The position numbers were made by a program, and so were the translations under genes. Below are positions 24,982 through 37,218 of a stretch of DNA of 64,000 nt, piece by piece. Numbering within the stretch: the stretch's first letter is position 1; every line of letters starts with the position of its first letter. The stretch is from positions 10,157,001 to 10,221,000 of the forward strand of contig NC_079885.1 in the NCBI RefSeq assembly GCF_029227915.1, written 5' to 3'. This DNA comes from Hydractinia symbiolongicarpus. Its lineage: Eukaryota > Cnidaria > Hydrozoa > Anthoathecata > Hydractiniidae. The notes under the pieces are model-generated. The model searched no databases. It was not told the DNA's origin and worked only from the letters and a program-made list of their open reading frames with translations.

Positions 24982-25164
24982 TGACGCCGTAGCTTAGTGA
25001 TAATAACTCTGGCACTTTGTGCGGGAGAATGGGGTTCGATTCCCCTTAGCGGCAATTCAGTATGGGCGAGTGATTGCTACCATAGCACCAGCTTAACCCA
25101 TACCATACCCAGATAGATAGATAGATGACAACTTCCTGCAACATCCAACGGCCCACACAGTATG
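24982..25164 (+). mobile_element. SINE copy, rearranged
   Basis: The head (TGACGCCGTAGCTTAGTGAT with B box GGGTTCGATTCC near 25032) is followed by the 5' body, then a TAGA tail (about 25110-25127). After that comes a 38-bp piece of the SINE body in the opposite orientation (CAACATCCAACGGCCCACAC). The head belongs to the same family as 4345-4710; the tail junction is chimeric. Confidence 0.65.
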
Positions 25165-25345
25165 CTGGAGAATATGTATTTGTTACGTAGCGATGGAGAA
25201 TTGTTAGGGATTATCATGCCATATTATGTTGGTTATGGTCTATCTACAGGGAAATATGCTTATTTAGTGAGGATGTCGGGTAATGAGGGTTCATGTGTCG
25301 GGTTTGGTTTGGGGTGGGGTTTAGTATCGTGTCAATTAGAACAGG
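25160..25345 (+). repeat. Fragment of foldback-like element right end
   Basis: One and a half satellite A units (TATTTGTTACGTAGCGATGG, TTATGTTGGTTATGGTCTAT) are followed by GAGGATGTCGGGTAATGAGG and TTCATGTGTCGGGTTTGG. The same order is seen at the right end of the large element near 41260-41310. Confidence 0.6.
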
Positions 25346-27059
25346 AAGCCCGATAACTTGAAGAAATAATAAGTATGGGATTAAAATATGTCATATAGTG
25401 TGAGATTATCCTCAGAGAACAAAAACGCAATGCATGTTATCTGCACCAAGTTTAACAAGTTTAAAAACAAAGAAAAAACAAAGTAATCCCAGCGTAAATA
25501 TCTTTTGTTCTGAGGACAAAACAAAGTATATAAGAACAAAATCTCAAAATTTAAGAACATGTTAAGATTATTTTAAGGCTTTGTGAAGCTTGACTACTTA
25601 TTTTTTTAATAAAAATATAAAAAAAAAATATAAAAAATCCAAGTGCTACACTTTGTAGCAATTATCATCAAAATAGGGTAATACCATAAATTACAGTAAG
25701 CTCCCTGCCCAGGCGCTTATTCGTCATTTACGGTACATTAAGAACATCCCGAGAATATTTATAGGCTGAATTTCAAAAATGTTAAAAACATTGCAAGGGT
25801 TTTTTACCATATTCATGTTCTTATAAAAAAAGAATGTCTATATATAAATAAAAAAATAAAATATTTTACATATAGTATTCTCTAAAAAAATAAAAGCTTT
25901 ATTTTATGTCTTTGAAATTGATCTAGAAAATTGTAGACATTTTTTGATATATAAAAATTCTTTTATGTAACATTAAAGGACAGAAAACATATATACGAGC
26001 AGGTAAAGTATATATACATGATTTTATTCACAGTGTTCACAACACATGTAAGAAAGACTAATACAAAAATTATTATTAATTATTATTATAGCTACTTCTT
26101 TAAAATTTTGTACAACATCCGTGAAACACAATTTCAGTGTAATATCACCAGACAGACGACGAAAAAATATATTTTCTTCCAAGTTTAAACCTGCTTAATT
26201 TTAATAGGGTCATGTTTTTATAATAACTTTTTACTTTTTATGCTTTATTAGCGTTTTACACTCATAATTTTGTTCTTATATTTAGTCTATGAAGGTGTTC
26301 AAACATCAGCCTTTCTAATTTCATTTATTTCTCCCAACATGAACTACCCTTTGCCTGCTGAAGTTGGAAAACTCGGTTTCATGTGAGCAATTCATATTTT
26401 GTTTGTGATTGTATCCTCCCATACACAAATTGCAGTTACCTTTAAAGAGGAATTTATATTTACATATTAATTTACATATATAAATATATTTATATATATT
26501 TATATATGTAAATTAAGTCACATCCAACTGCAATACAAACCATGTCGGCGAATACATGCCAGCGTAAATCCAGAATTTTTGTTAACACCTGGGCATTCGG
26601 CTCGGCCAATTGCAGTGTCAACGATGTTGTAAACAAAAGGCATGTGCAGATCAGCTAAAAGACACCAACTAGCTAATCAAAATACAATAATTCTTACCTC
26701 ATATATATGTATGCTATAATATATACTACTCTGGAGTTCCCACCAGCAAGCCAAACCTAAACCCAGAATTCAAAGTGCTTTTGGTTATAGTCCAAAGCTT
26801 TGACCAGGGAACGTAGAATACTAAAAAATTGTGAAGATCAGATTATTTACAATCTGTCCTCTTATTAGTTGTAAACAAAACGAAGCTTTCCTATTGGCTT
26901 TTCATGTAATACCAGTGATTGGGTCTGCGCAAATATTTTAGCCTAAAGTCTAAATATTACAACCTTGTGTATCCAGCCTAGCTGCACTGTCTCTCTCTGT
27001 ATCCCTCAAGGCGATTTTAAAGATTCCACCTCGCGTAGCGGTCGGCGGAAATCAACAAA
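25346..27059. other. Intergenic AT-rich sequence
   Basis: No exon is supported. An AT palindromic patch lies near 26455-26515 (TTTACATATATAAATATA / TATATATTTATATATGTAAA). LINE-related sequence may begin slightly before 27060. Confidence 0.4.
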
Positions 27060-29512
27060 TGATAACATTTGATACTCGTTGTACTATTTCTTCGTCAACT
27101 TGTAACTTCAAACAGCAATCATATCTGTCATTCTTCTGTTGTTGACATTGGCTTAAGTGATCATTCACTAATATGTATTATTCGTAAATGGAAAATGACC
27201 AAGCTTCCTGCAAAGACTTTCAAAAGCAGATCTTTCAAAAACTTTGATGAACAAAAATTTATGGCAGATTTAGGAGAGTTTGATTGGAATAGTATTATTA
27301 ATGATGATAATTTGGATGCTGCGTGCGATAAATTCAATACTGTTGTCAATAATTGTAAATGACGAGCTTATAAAAAACATCAAACAGCGTGATTTTCTCA
27401 AAAAACGGCATCACGCACTAATTATATCGTTAATTGGGAAATGTTTGAGCAAAAAAGAAACCAAGTTAACAGGTTAAAAAACAAACTCAAAAGCAGTGAC
27501 CACATTAGTAAACTGAAAGAATCCCAGTCAGGTCCTAAAAAGTTGTGGAAAAAACTAAAAGAGCTAGTACCAGGCAAGCAAAACAAAAAATCTTCAGAGA
27601 TAATATCAAATGCTGGGGTGACCGTTTCTGAGTGGCGCCGTAGATTAGTGGTTATAGCTCTTGTACTATGTTCGGGAGACTGCGGTTTGATTCCTCTTGA
27701 CAATATGGGCGAGTGAATGTTACCATAGCCCCGGGTTAACCCGAGCCATGTGAGGCAAATTGGGAAGATGGCACACTGTGTGGGCCATTGGATGTTGCTG
27801 GGAGTTGTCTAGTAGAGCGCGGGCGCTACTAATTGGGTCTGCGTAGCTTAAAATGAGCATTAAATACTCTAGGACTTTCCATCTAAGCCATGACCCCTCC
27901 TGGAAATAATAGACAGGGTATATCCCTCGATATTTGTGAGGCTAGCCACTGCACAACTATCTATCTATCTGATCCTAGGTTGATTGCAAATAACTTCAAC
28001 AATTTTTTGCAACTATTGGGGCTACATTAGCTGAAAACTTTTCAACAGAGACTTGTGACATCAAAGTTGATGTAAACAAACGTGATTTTAACTTTGGAAA
28101 GATATCCCAATCCATTGTCAGTAAATTAATTTCTTCATTAAAAGATGATAAAGCCACTGGCACAGATATGATTGGTGTGAAAATTCTAAAAGCTGGAATT
28201 CCGGTCTTCAGTTTGGTGCTCACTATACTTTTTAATAAATCTATAGAGAGTGGGTATGTTATATTTGTTATAAAAAAGCGTTTGATACCGTAGATCATAA
28301 GATCCTACTTAAGAAATTATTGTGCTATTGTTTTCGGAATGCTGCATTCTCTTGGCTAGCATCCTATCTTTCGGATAGAAGACAGGTTAAGTTAGTAAAC
28401 AACTGCACATCAGACGTCATTGCTGAGGGATCATATGGTGTCCCACAAGGATCTGTTCTTGGCCCTGTACTTTTTCCTGTTTACATTAATGACCTGACAT
28501 CGGCCATACAACATTCTTTTTCCATCTTTATGCCGATAAAACAATAATCATTTGCAGTTGTGACTCGATCCAAGAACTGAAAATGTCATTAGACCAGGAT
28601 TTGAAAGATATAAGTAACTGGCTCAAGTTAAGAAAGCTCACTATAAATACTAGTAAGACAGAAGTTATATTTTTTGGTGATAAGACTAGATTAAAGTCTT
28701 GCAATCATGTAGTTATTCGTTGTGATTGCATTCCTTTGGTATCTAAAAGCAAAGTGGAGTATCTTGGTGTGGTTTTTGATAACAATTTGAGCTGGAAAAA
28801 TCAGTTAAAAAGTCTTGTTGGTAAATATCATCATAAACTTAGTAAAATAAGATATCAACTTGACATCCGACACCAAAAATTTATTAGTTAATGCTCTTGT
28901 TATGCCGTATTTATACTACTGTTCTTCTGCATGGTGCAAAGCTAACAAGTCTGTATTGAATAGAAGCAGATAAGTTGTACAAGAATATAAGCACATTTGT
29001 AAATAAACCATATATTGATTTGGAGAATTTACTAAATTTTAATCTTGGCATTACTATTTTTAAATCCATCCATAAAACAGCCTCAAGTTATTTAAATGAA
29101 AAAGTTGCACTTGTAAAATCTAGTCATAGTCACAACACTCGAGTTTCTTCAGACTATATGTTAACAATGCATCCAATTGGGTCCAGATATTTTAGGAGAT
29201 CCTTTAAATTCCGATCACCTAGGCTTTGGAACAGTCTTTCTTCTGAGTTAAGAACTTTGCAGAGTTTGTAAAAATTCAAGGAGGCTTCTAATAAACATTT
29301 CAAGCTAAGGTCTTAATCTTAATCTAATTTTCCTTATATAATTTTACTAATAGTTTTTTATTCTATGTTTTTATTGTTAATAAACAATAAACTATTTTCA
29401 ACCTATGTATTTAAAAATTATTACTCCCACAAATCTTCAGTGGCCCCAGTGGAAAGAATTGTAATTGTTGTCTAAAGCGATTTTTCTGGGCATGTCACTA
29501 AAAATAGTCGTT
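27060..29512 (+). mobile_element. LINE remnant with internal deletion, split by a SINE
   Basis: Plus-strand frames give an endonuclease end (VVDIGLSDHSLICIIRKW, about 27140-27195), the linker, then after the SINE an RT N-part (SKLISSLKDDKATGTDMIG). A deletion near 28265 follows, with a jump to KKRFDTVDHKILLKKL, then YGVPQGSVLGPVLF, a damaged catalytic box (LYADKT in place of YADDT), a YLGV motif and the C-terminal tail (RSPRLWNSLSSELR). The 3' UTR ends near 29512 with GTGGCCCCAGTGGAAA. Deletions, frameshifts and the lost second Asp make it inactive. The SINE occupies 27633-27970. Confidence 0.8.
27633..27970 (+). mobile_element. tRNA-derived SINE inserted in a LINE
   Basis: Head TGGCGCCGTAGATTAGTGGT (A box), B box GGTTTGATTCC at about 27684-27694, body with CGGGTTAACCCG, tail (CTAT)n at 27957-27970. 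The LINE frame resumes directly after the tail, which fixes the boundary. A possible short target duplication (TCTGA on each side) is too short to rely on. Confidence 0.8.
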
Positions 29513-29513
29513 A

Positions 29514-30605
29514 TCTATATAATAATACGCTAGGTGTGTGTGTCTGTCTGTCTGTCTGTAACACGCAAAGTGGATGTCTTCACTTTCCTTTGATGCTGCC
29601 GAAAAATGCATGTCTAATATGTTGAATTTTCTGACGTTACGGCGCGACGAAAATAACACTACTTTAACGTCAATATCCTATATTAAATTAATGAAGCCAT
29701 CTACATCAATACCCATCCCATGTGGGAAAGTGAAAACATATGAAAGGGCAATCGCTTCATCTCACAATAAAGAGAGACATGGCGACAATAGCTGTGATAG
29801 TGGCTGGGGCGGCTATAAACGCCCTTGCATTCAGCGGTTCCAATTATTTATTTAGCAAGCTCTCAGGGCATGGGGTGACCGAACGTAAACGGCACGACGA
29901 GGCCGTTGAAAAGCTCATTACGGCCCAGGCCTAATGGATACGGGATAGACAGAAAAAACTCGACCGGTTTGCGACAGAAAGAGAGAAGCAACTTAAGGCG
30001 GGGAAAAGTCTTAAGTAACTTGATGATTCTATGTATTAGTTCTACATTGCATCTGACCTAAAACTTTGAGGCCAAATAACTTGGAAACGAGGTGGTGACG
30101 TCAATGATTTTTCACCGCATAGGTAACTTGGGACAACCTGGGACCAATTTGGGTAAGTTTCTCAAACCTGGGTTCCTGAATCCATTTCGGAATGGACGGG
30201 CTGATGAAGTCATCAAAAAACCTTCACAACCCTAATATCTCTGCAACCGTTTATCAAAGGTACACGATACTATACATTTTCTTGATCAGCGTTTCAAAAT
30301 CTATGCGACAAAGGCAACAGGTATACAAATTTCTGATAAAAATTTTGGGGTTGTGACGGGCCATTGTTGACGTCAGCAAAATTTTTAAACCCTTATATGT
30401 CCTTAGTCGTTTACAGAAAAGATATGATTCTACACATTATTTTGATCAGCGTTTCAACCTCTACACGTCACAGGCAACGAATAAACTAAATTTCGCCAAT
30501 TTTTTTTGGATTTGCAATGCTGACGTCAGCAAAACGTCTTAAACAACCAACTTTTTCAATGTCCTATTGCCTAAGTGGATTTTTCCACGGGTCTTTATCG
30601 ACTAG
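29514..30605 (+). mobile_element. Helitron-like non-autonomous element, copy 1
   Basis: It starts TCTATATAATAATACGC after an A and ends CTAG before a T. A short hairpin (GTGGATTTTTCCAC) lies about 14 bp before the end. These are the 5'-TC, 3'-CTRR and subterminal hairpin hallmarks of rolling-circle Helitrons, which make no target duplication. Inner repeats CTGACGTCAGCAAAA and GTGACGTCAATG recur. There is no Rep/helicase gene. It carries a captured gene fragment (29740-30018). Confidence 0.65.
29740..30018 (+). pseudogene. Captured coding fragment inside Helitron-like element
   Basis: A 64-codon frame contains a hydrophobic Ala/Val-rich stretch from about residue 14 (MATIAVIVAGAAINALAF) and then a basic, charged helix (ERKRHDEAVEKL). 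It ends at a stop at 29932, but the same frame continues as a charged helix (RDRQKKLDRFATEREKQ) to about 30018. The helical, hydrophobic-then-charged design looks like a real protein cut by one stop. I recall similar proteins linked to large cnidarian DNA elements, but cannot name the family from this sequence. Confidence 0.4.
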
Positions 30606-31118
30606 TCTATATAATAATACGCCAGTTCTGTGTCTCTGTAACAGGCAAAGTGGATGTGTTCATTTTCCTTTGATGTTGCCAAAAAATGCATGTCTGATAT
30701 GTTAAATTTTCTGACGTTACAGCGCGACTTCAATAACACTACTTTAACGTCAATAACCTATATTAAATTGCTGAAGCCATTCCAGTGCACTTAAAATTTT
30801 GAGGCCAAATAACTTGGAAACGAGGTGGTGACGTCAATGTTTTTTCACCGCGTGGGTAACTAGGGACCACCTGGGAACAATTTGGGTAAGTTTTCCAAAC
30901 CCGAGTCCCCGAATCCGTTTCGGAATGCACGGGTTTATGACGTCATCAAAAAACCTTTAAACCACGATATTTCCGTAACCGTTTGTCAAGAGTACATGAT
31001 CCTATACATTTTCTTGATCAGCATTTCAAGATTTATAAGATGAAGGCAACGGGTATACAAATTTCGAAAGAAAATTGTTGTTGTTGTTTTATTAGGGACT
31101 TTGCTGACGTCAGCAAAA
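30606..31118 (+). mobile_element. Helitron-like element, copy 2, 3' truncated
   Basis: It begins TCTATATAATAATACGCC immediately after the CTAG of copy 1. It shares the whole 5' part and the CTGACGTCAGCAAAA core, but lacks the captured fragment. It breaks off where the large foldback-like element begins (31119). No matching 3' remnant was found beyond 41361. Confidence 0.6.
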
Positions 31119-31212
31119 TTCATACTTTATCGATATTAAAAGTCCGACAGACGTTTATTGAGGGTACTCCAACAAAATGGACCCGACGGATGAACCCTCA
31201 TTATCCGACATC

Positions 31213-34200
31213 CTCTCTATATAACAAATACATATTTTTTCTGTCGATAATCCATAACCAACGTAATATCGCATAATACTGCATAATACTGCATAATACC
31301 TTCATAATTCATAAAAAATACAAAAATTTTCTGTCGATGGCCACACCAACGTAATATCGCATAATACTGCATAATGCCTTCGTAATACTCTCTATCGTTC
31401 CATAGCAAATTCATATTTTTTCTGTCGATGGCCATAACCAACGTAATATCGCATAATGCTGCATAATGCCTTTATAATACTCTCTATCGTTCCATAGCAA
31501 ATTCATATTTTTTCTGTCGATGGCCATAACCAACGTAATATCGCATAATACTGCATAATACCTTCATAATACTCTCTGTCGTTACATAAAAAGTACATAT
31601 TTTTTCTGTCGATAGCCATACCAACGTAATATCGCATATTACTGCATAATACCTTCATAATACTCTCTGTCGCTACATAACAAATACATATTTTTTCTGG
31701 CAATAATCCATAACCAACGTAATATCGCATAATACTGCATAATACTGCATAATACCTTCATAATTCATAAAAAATACATAAATTTTCTGTCGATGGCCAC
31801 ACCAACGTAATATCGCATAATACTGCATAATGCCTTTATAATACTCTCTATCGTTCCATAGCAAATTCATATTTTTTCTGTCGATGGCCATAACCAACGT
31901 AATATCGCATAATACTGATTAATGCCTTCATAATACTCTCTATCGTTCCATAACAAATACATAAATTTTCTGTAAATAATCCATAACCAACGTAATATCG
32001 CATAATACTGCATAATACTGCATAATACCTTCATAATTCATAAAAAATACATAAATTTTCTGTCGATGGCCACACCAACGTAATATCGCATAATACTGCA
32101 TAATGCCTTTATAATACTCTCTATCGTTCCATTGCAAATTCATATTTTTTTCTGTCGATGGCCATAACCAACGTAATATCGCATAATACTGCATAATGCC
32201 TTTATAATACTCTCTATCGTTCCATAGCAAATTCATATTTTTTCTGTCGATGGCCATAACCAACGTAATATCGCATAATACTGCATAATGCCTTCATAAT
32301 GCTCTCTATCGTTCCATAACAAATACATATTTTTTCTGTCAATAATCCATAACCAACGTAATATCGCATAATACTGCATAATACCTTCATAATACTCTCT
32401 GTCGTTACATAAAAGTACATATTTTTTCTGTCGATAGCCATACCAACGTAGTATCGCATGTTACTGCATAATGCCTTCATAATACTCTCTGTCGCTACCT
32501 AACAAATACATATTTTTTCTGGCAATAATCCATAACCAACGTAATATCGCATAATACTGCATAATACTGCATAATACCTTCATAATTCATAAAAAATACA
32601 TAAATTTTCTGTCGATGGCCACACCAACGTAATATCGCAAAATACTGCATAATGCCTTTATAATACTCTCTATCGTTCCATAGCAAATTCATATTTTTTC
32701 TGTCGATGGCCATAACCAACGTAATATCGCATAATACTGATTAATGCCTTCATAATACTCTCTATCGTTCCATAACAAATACATAAATTTTCTGTAAATA
32801 ATCCATAACCAACGTAATATCGCATAATACTGCATAATACCTTCATAATACTCTCTGTCGTCACATAAAAAATACATATTTTTTCTGTCGATGGCCATAC
32901 CAACGTAATATCGCATATTACTGCATAATACCTTCATAATACTCTCTGTCGCTACATAACAAATACTTATTTTTTCTGGCAATAATCCATAACCAACGTA
33001 ATATCGCATAATACTGCATAATACCTTCATAATCCATAAAAAATATATAATTTTTCTGTCGATAGCCATACCAACGTAATATCGCATAATACTGCATAAT
33101 GCCTTTATAATACTCTCTATCGTTCCATAGCAAATTCATATTTTTTCTGTCGATGGCCATAACCAACGTAATATCGCATAATACTGATTAATGCCTTCAT
33201 AATACTCTCTATCGTTCCATAACAAATACATAAATTTTCTGTAAATAATCCATAACCAACGTAATATCGCATAATACTGCATAATACTGCATAATACCTT
33301 CATAATTCATAAAAAATACATAAATTTTCTGTCGATGGCCACACCAACGTAATATCGCATAATACTGCATAATGCCTTTATAATACTCTCTATCGTTCCA
33401 TTGCAAATTCATATTTTTTCTGTCGATGGCCATAACCAACGTAATATCGCATAATACTGCATAATGCCTTTATAATACTCTCTATCGTTCCATAGCAAAT
33501 TCATATTTTTTCTGTCGATGGCCATAACCAACGTAATATCGCATAATACTGCATAATGCCTTCATAATGCTCTCTATCGTTCCATAACAAATACATATTT
33601 TTTCTGTCAATAATCCATAACCAACGTAATATCGCATAATACTGCATAATACCTTCATAATACTCTCTGTCGTTACATAAAAGTACATATTTTTTCTGTC
33701 GATAGCCATACCAACGTAGTATCGCATGTTACTGCATAATGCCTTCATAATACTCTCTGTCGCTACCTAACAAATACATATTTTTTCTGGCAATAATCCA
33801 TAACCAACGTAATATCGCATAATACTGCATAATACTGCATAATACCTTCATAATTCATAAAAAATACATAAATTTTCTGTCGATGCCCACACCAACGTAA
33901 TATCGCAAAATACTGCATAATGCCTTTATAATACTCTCTATCGTTCCATAGCAAATTCATATTTTTTCTGTCGATGGCCATAACCAACGTAATATCGCAT
34001 AATACTGATTAATGCCTTCATAATACTCTCTATCGTTCCATAACAAATACATAAATTTTCTGTAAATAATCCATAACCAACGTAATATCGCATAATACTG
34101 CATAATACCTTCATAATACTCTCTGTCGTCACATAAAAAATACATATTTTTTCTGTCGATGGCCATACCAACGTAATATCGCATATTACTGCATAATACC

Positions 34201-35075
34201 TTCATAATACTCTCTGTCGCTACATAACAAATACTTATTTTTTCTGGCAATAATCCATAACCAACGTAATATCGCATAATACTGCATAATACCTTCATAA
34301 TCCATAAAAAATATATAATTTTTCTGTCGATAGCCATACCAACGTAATATCGCATAATACTGCATAATGCCTTTATAATACTCTCTATCGTTCCATAGCA
34401 AATTCATATTTTTTCTGTCGATGGCCATAACCAACGTAATATCGCATAATACTGATTAATGCCTTCATAATACTCTCTATCGTTCCATAACAAATACATA
34501 AATTTTCTGTAAATAATCCATAACCAACGTAATATCGCATAATACTGCATAATACCTTCATAATACTCTCTGTCGTCACATAAAAAATACATATTTTTTC
34601 TGTCGATGGCCATACCAACGTAATATCGCATATTACTGCATAATACCTTCATAATACTCTCTGTCGCTACATAACAAATACTTATTTTTTCTGGCAATAA
34701 TCCATAACCAACGTAATATCGCATAATACTGCATAATACCTTCATAATCCATAAAAAATATATAATTTTTCTGTCGATAGCCATACCAACGTAATATCGC
34801 ATAATACTGCATAATGCCTTCATGATACTCTCTATCGTTCCATAGCAAATTCGTATTTTTTCTGTCGATGGCCATAACCAACGTAATATCACATAATACA
34901 GCATAATACCTTCATAATACTCTCAATCGTTCCACAACAAATTTATATTTTTCTGTCAATAATCCATAACCAACGTAATAGCGCATAATATTGCATATTA
35001 CCCTATAATACTCTCTATCGCTACATAACAAATGCATTTTTTTTGGCTAAAACCAACGTAATATGCCACATTATT
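31213..35075 (-). repeat. Satellite A main array with higher-order duplications
   Basis: About forty tandem units of 88-93 bp share CCAACGTAATATCGCATAAT, ACTGCATAAT and CTCTCTATCGTTCCATA. Two subtypes alternate (a GGCCATAACC type and an AATCCATAACC type, plus short units with AATTCATAAAAAAT). Blocks repeat at a fixed 1268-bp offset (about 31.94-33.2 versus 33.2-34.47 kb) with very few differences, for example a single G/C change at 32618 versus 33886. A 447-bp block (about 33.94-34.38) is repeated again at 34.385-34.83. The many short minus-strand open frames here come from unit periodicity, not from selection. Confidence 0.85.
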
Positions 35076-35079
35076 CCGC

Positions 35080-36240
35080 AGTAGAAGCAAGTATTCTCCC
35101 TGGAAATGACGTATCAAAATTTCTAAAGTAGACCAATTAATGCAAAGTGACCACATAGTGAAAAAAACAACAATTGAGGTTGAGTATACATCCATTTACC
35201 AATAAAATGATATTATGGCAAAATACTCTTCTGCGAAATGATACATCAAAAGTCCCACAACAGATCAACAAAGGGAAGACCTTACACTATAAACCAAACT
35301 AACATTGATGTTGGATAACAATCCATACACAAATAGACACTATGTGTTGGACAAATACCCTCCCGCGAACGGACATATTAAAAGTCCTCAAGCACGCCAA
35401 TCAAAAGAAGACTTTATACTTTAAACTAAACAAACACTGATGTTGGATACACGTCAATACACAAAGAGAGACTATATTTTGGACAAATACCTTACCGCGA
35501 TATAAAAAAAAATAAAAGTTCTAAAGCAGACTAATCAATGTGTAGACTTTACACTGTAATTGAACAAATATTGAGGTTGGATACACATCCATCCACCAAT
35601 AGAAGTCATATTTGGGCTAAATACCCTGCAAGAAAATGACACATCAAAAGTCCCAAAGGAGACCAATTGAAGGAAGAACTATTCACTATAAACCAAACCA
35701 ACACTGATGTTGGATAACAATCCATTCACAAATAGACACTATACTTTGGACGAATACCCTTCCGCGAAAAGATGAAGCACGCCAATCAAGAGAAGACTTT
35801 ACGCCTTAAATTAAACATTCAGTGAGGTTGGGTGCACATCTATGCACCAATAGAAACCATATTCTGGACAAATACCCCCTCGCAAATGACACAGTAAAAG
35901 TCTTAAGCTGTTAGATTTGAGGAAAGATGTATAGTATGCACTAAAAAGGCGGTATTGTTCTATACCTATGCACATGCAATAGAGACGACAGTGATAGCTT
36001 GGATAAGACTATTTAAAAAATGACCTAATAGATCTATTCAAATAAAGCCTCCCTAAACCAGCAAGTGAATGGGATATTCCACAATACATGGCTAAAAAAC
36101 AACCTGGGTGAAAGTAAAGGTCGAAATCCTAGCAGAAAAATTAAAAGAAGTCTGTAAATGTGAGACACATCCATACGTCATTTGAGGTAACACTTTTAGA
36201 AGTTGAGGTATGTGCAAATTAAAAGCTGAGATATTTTAAA
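35080..36240 (+). repeat. Satellite B array, forward
   Basis: Roughly seven diverged ~130-bp units share GGACAAATACCCTCCCGCGA, AAAGTCCTAAAGCAGACCAA, GAAGACTTTACACT and TTGGATACACATCCATACAC. The last 130 bp (36110-36240) are more diverged. Confidence 0.65.
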
Positions 36241-36249
36241 AGACCAATC

Positions 36250-36615
36250 AAAGAGAATTATGAATTATGAAGGTATTATGCAGTATTATGCAGTATTATG
36301 CGATATTACGTTGGTTATAGATTATCGACAGAAAAAAATATGTATTTTTTATGGAACGATAGAGAGTATTATGAAGGCATTATGCAGTATTTTGCGATAT
36401 TACGTTGGTATGGGCATCGACAGAAAATTTATGCATTTTTTATGAATTATGAAGGTATTATGCAGTATTATGCAGTATTATGCGATATTACGTTAATTAT
36501 GGCCATCGACAGAGAGATTATGTATCTTTCATGGATTATGAAGGTACTATGCAGTATTATGCGATATTGCGTTGGTTATGGATTATTGACAGAAAAAATA
36601 TGTATTTGTTATGTA
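36250..36615 (+). repeat. Satellite A, right arm, forward
   Basis: Four to five units in the orientation opposite to the main array (TTATGCGATATTACGTTGGT). The last unit is interrupted by the transposon within TATGTAGCGACAGAGAG; its remainder resumes at 41171. Confidence 0.8.
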
Positions 36616-36619
36616 GCGA
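36616..36619 (+). other. Target site duplication GCGA (left)
   Basis: Neighbouring satellite units read GTAGCGACAGAGAG. Here GTAGCGA is followed by the transposon, and GCGACAGAGAG follows its other end, so GCGA is duplicated. Confidence 0.85.
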
Positions 36620-37218
36620 CACGGGTGATTCAAACGGCCGTACAATGGAATTTAAGCGCATTTGCCGGGAGTCTGGGGCGAGCTTCCAAAATTTTGTAAC
36701 AAAGTTGCTGATAAAGGCACAACTTCTAATGTCGATAACAGAAATTTTACTCTCGCGTGGCCTTATGTAAATCTATTTAACTAGCATCTAAGGTCTTCAG
36801 ATGCTGTGGAAAAAATCAAAAAACAATTTTGTTGTCGTTTCCAAGCGCAACAAACGTAAATAAGACGAGACGGTAAATGTCGAGTCAAAAAGTGACCTAG
36901 CTAACAGGTCGGCTATAACGTTATATAGAGTTTTTCACCTAATCAAACTTATATGTTACGAAAGCCCAAGGATTATACTTTCTATTTTTTAAAGTTCCAT
37001 ACTGCTTTCAGTTTTTTTCTGAAAAATATTTGTCATCAAAGTTGAACAAAATTCAAATTTTTAAAATGGTGGCACAGACAGGAAAAAAAGCTTATGGTCA
37101 TGAAATGTGAAACTTTATGTTTGCAAAAAGCTTTTGACTAAGTTAAAAAATATAATTGGAAAGGCAACGATTAAACTGGTTACATAATATTATTTTTTAG
37201 AATAATTATAGCTATAGA

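Noticed and set aside
24982-25050. Possible tRNA gene
   Set aside because: A and B boxes are present but the cloverleaf is not, and the sequence matches the SINE heads at 4345 and 27633.
31217-34904. Many minus-strand open frames of 65-166 codons with Tyr/Arg-rich text
   Set aside because: They lie wholly in satellite A, overlap each other in several frames and repeat with the units. They are by-products of periodicity.
31213-35075. CRISPR-like alternation of repeats and spacers
   Set aside because: The whole ~90-bp unit is repeated, with no unique spacers and no cas genes, in a eukaryotic genome.
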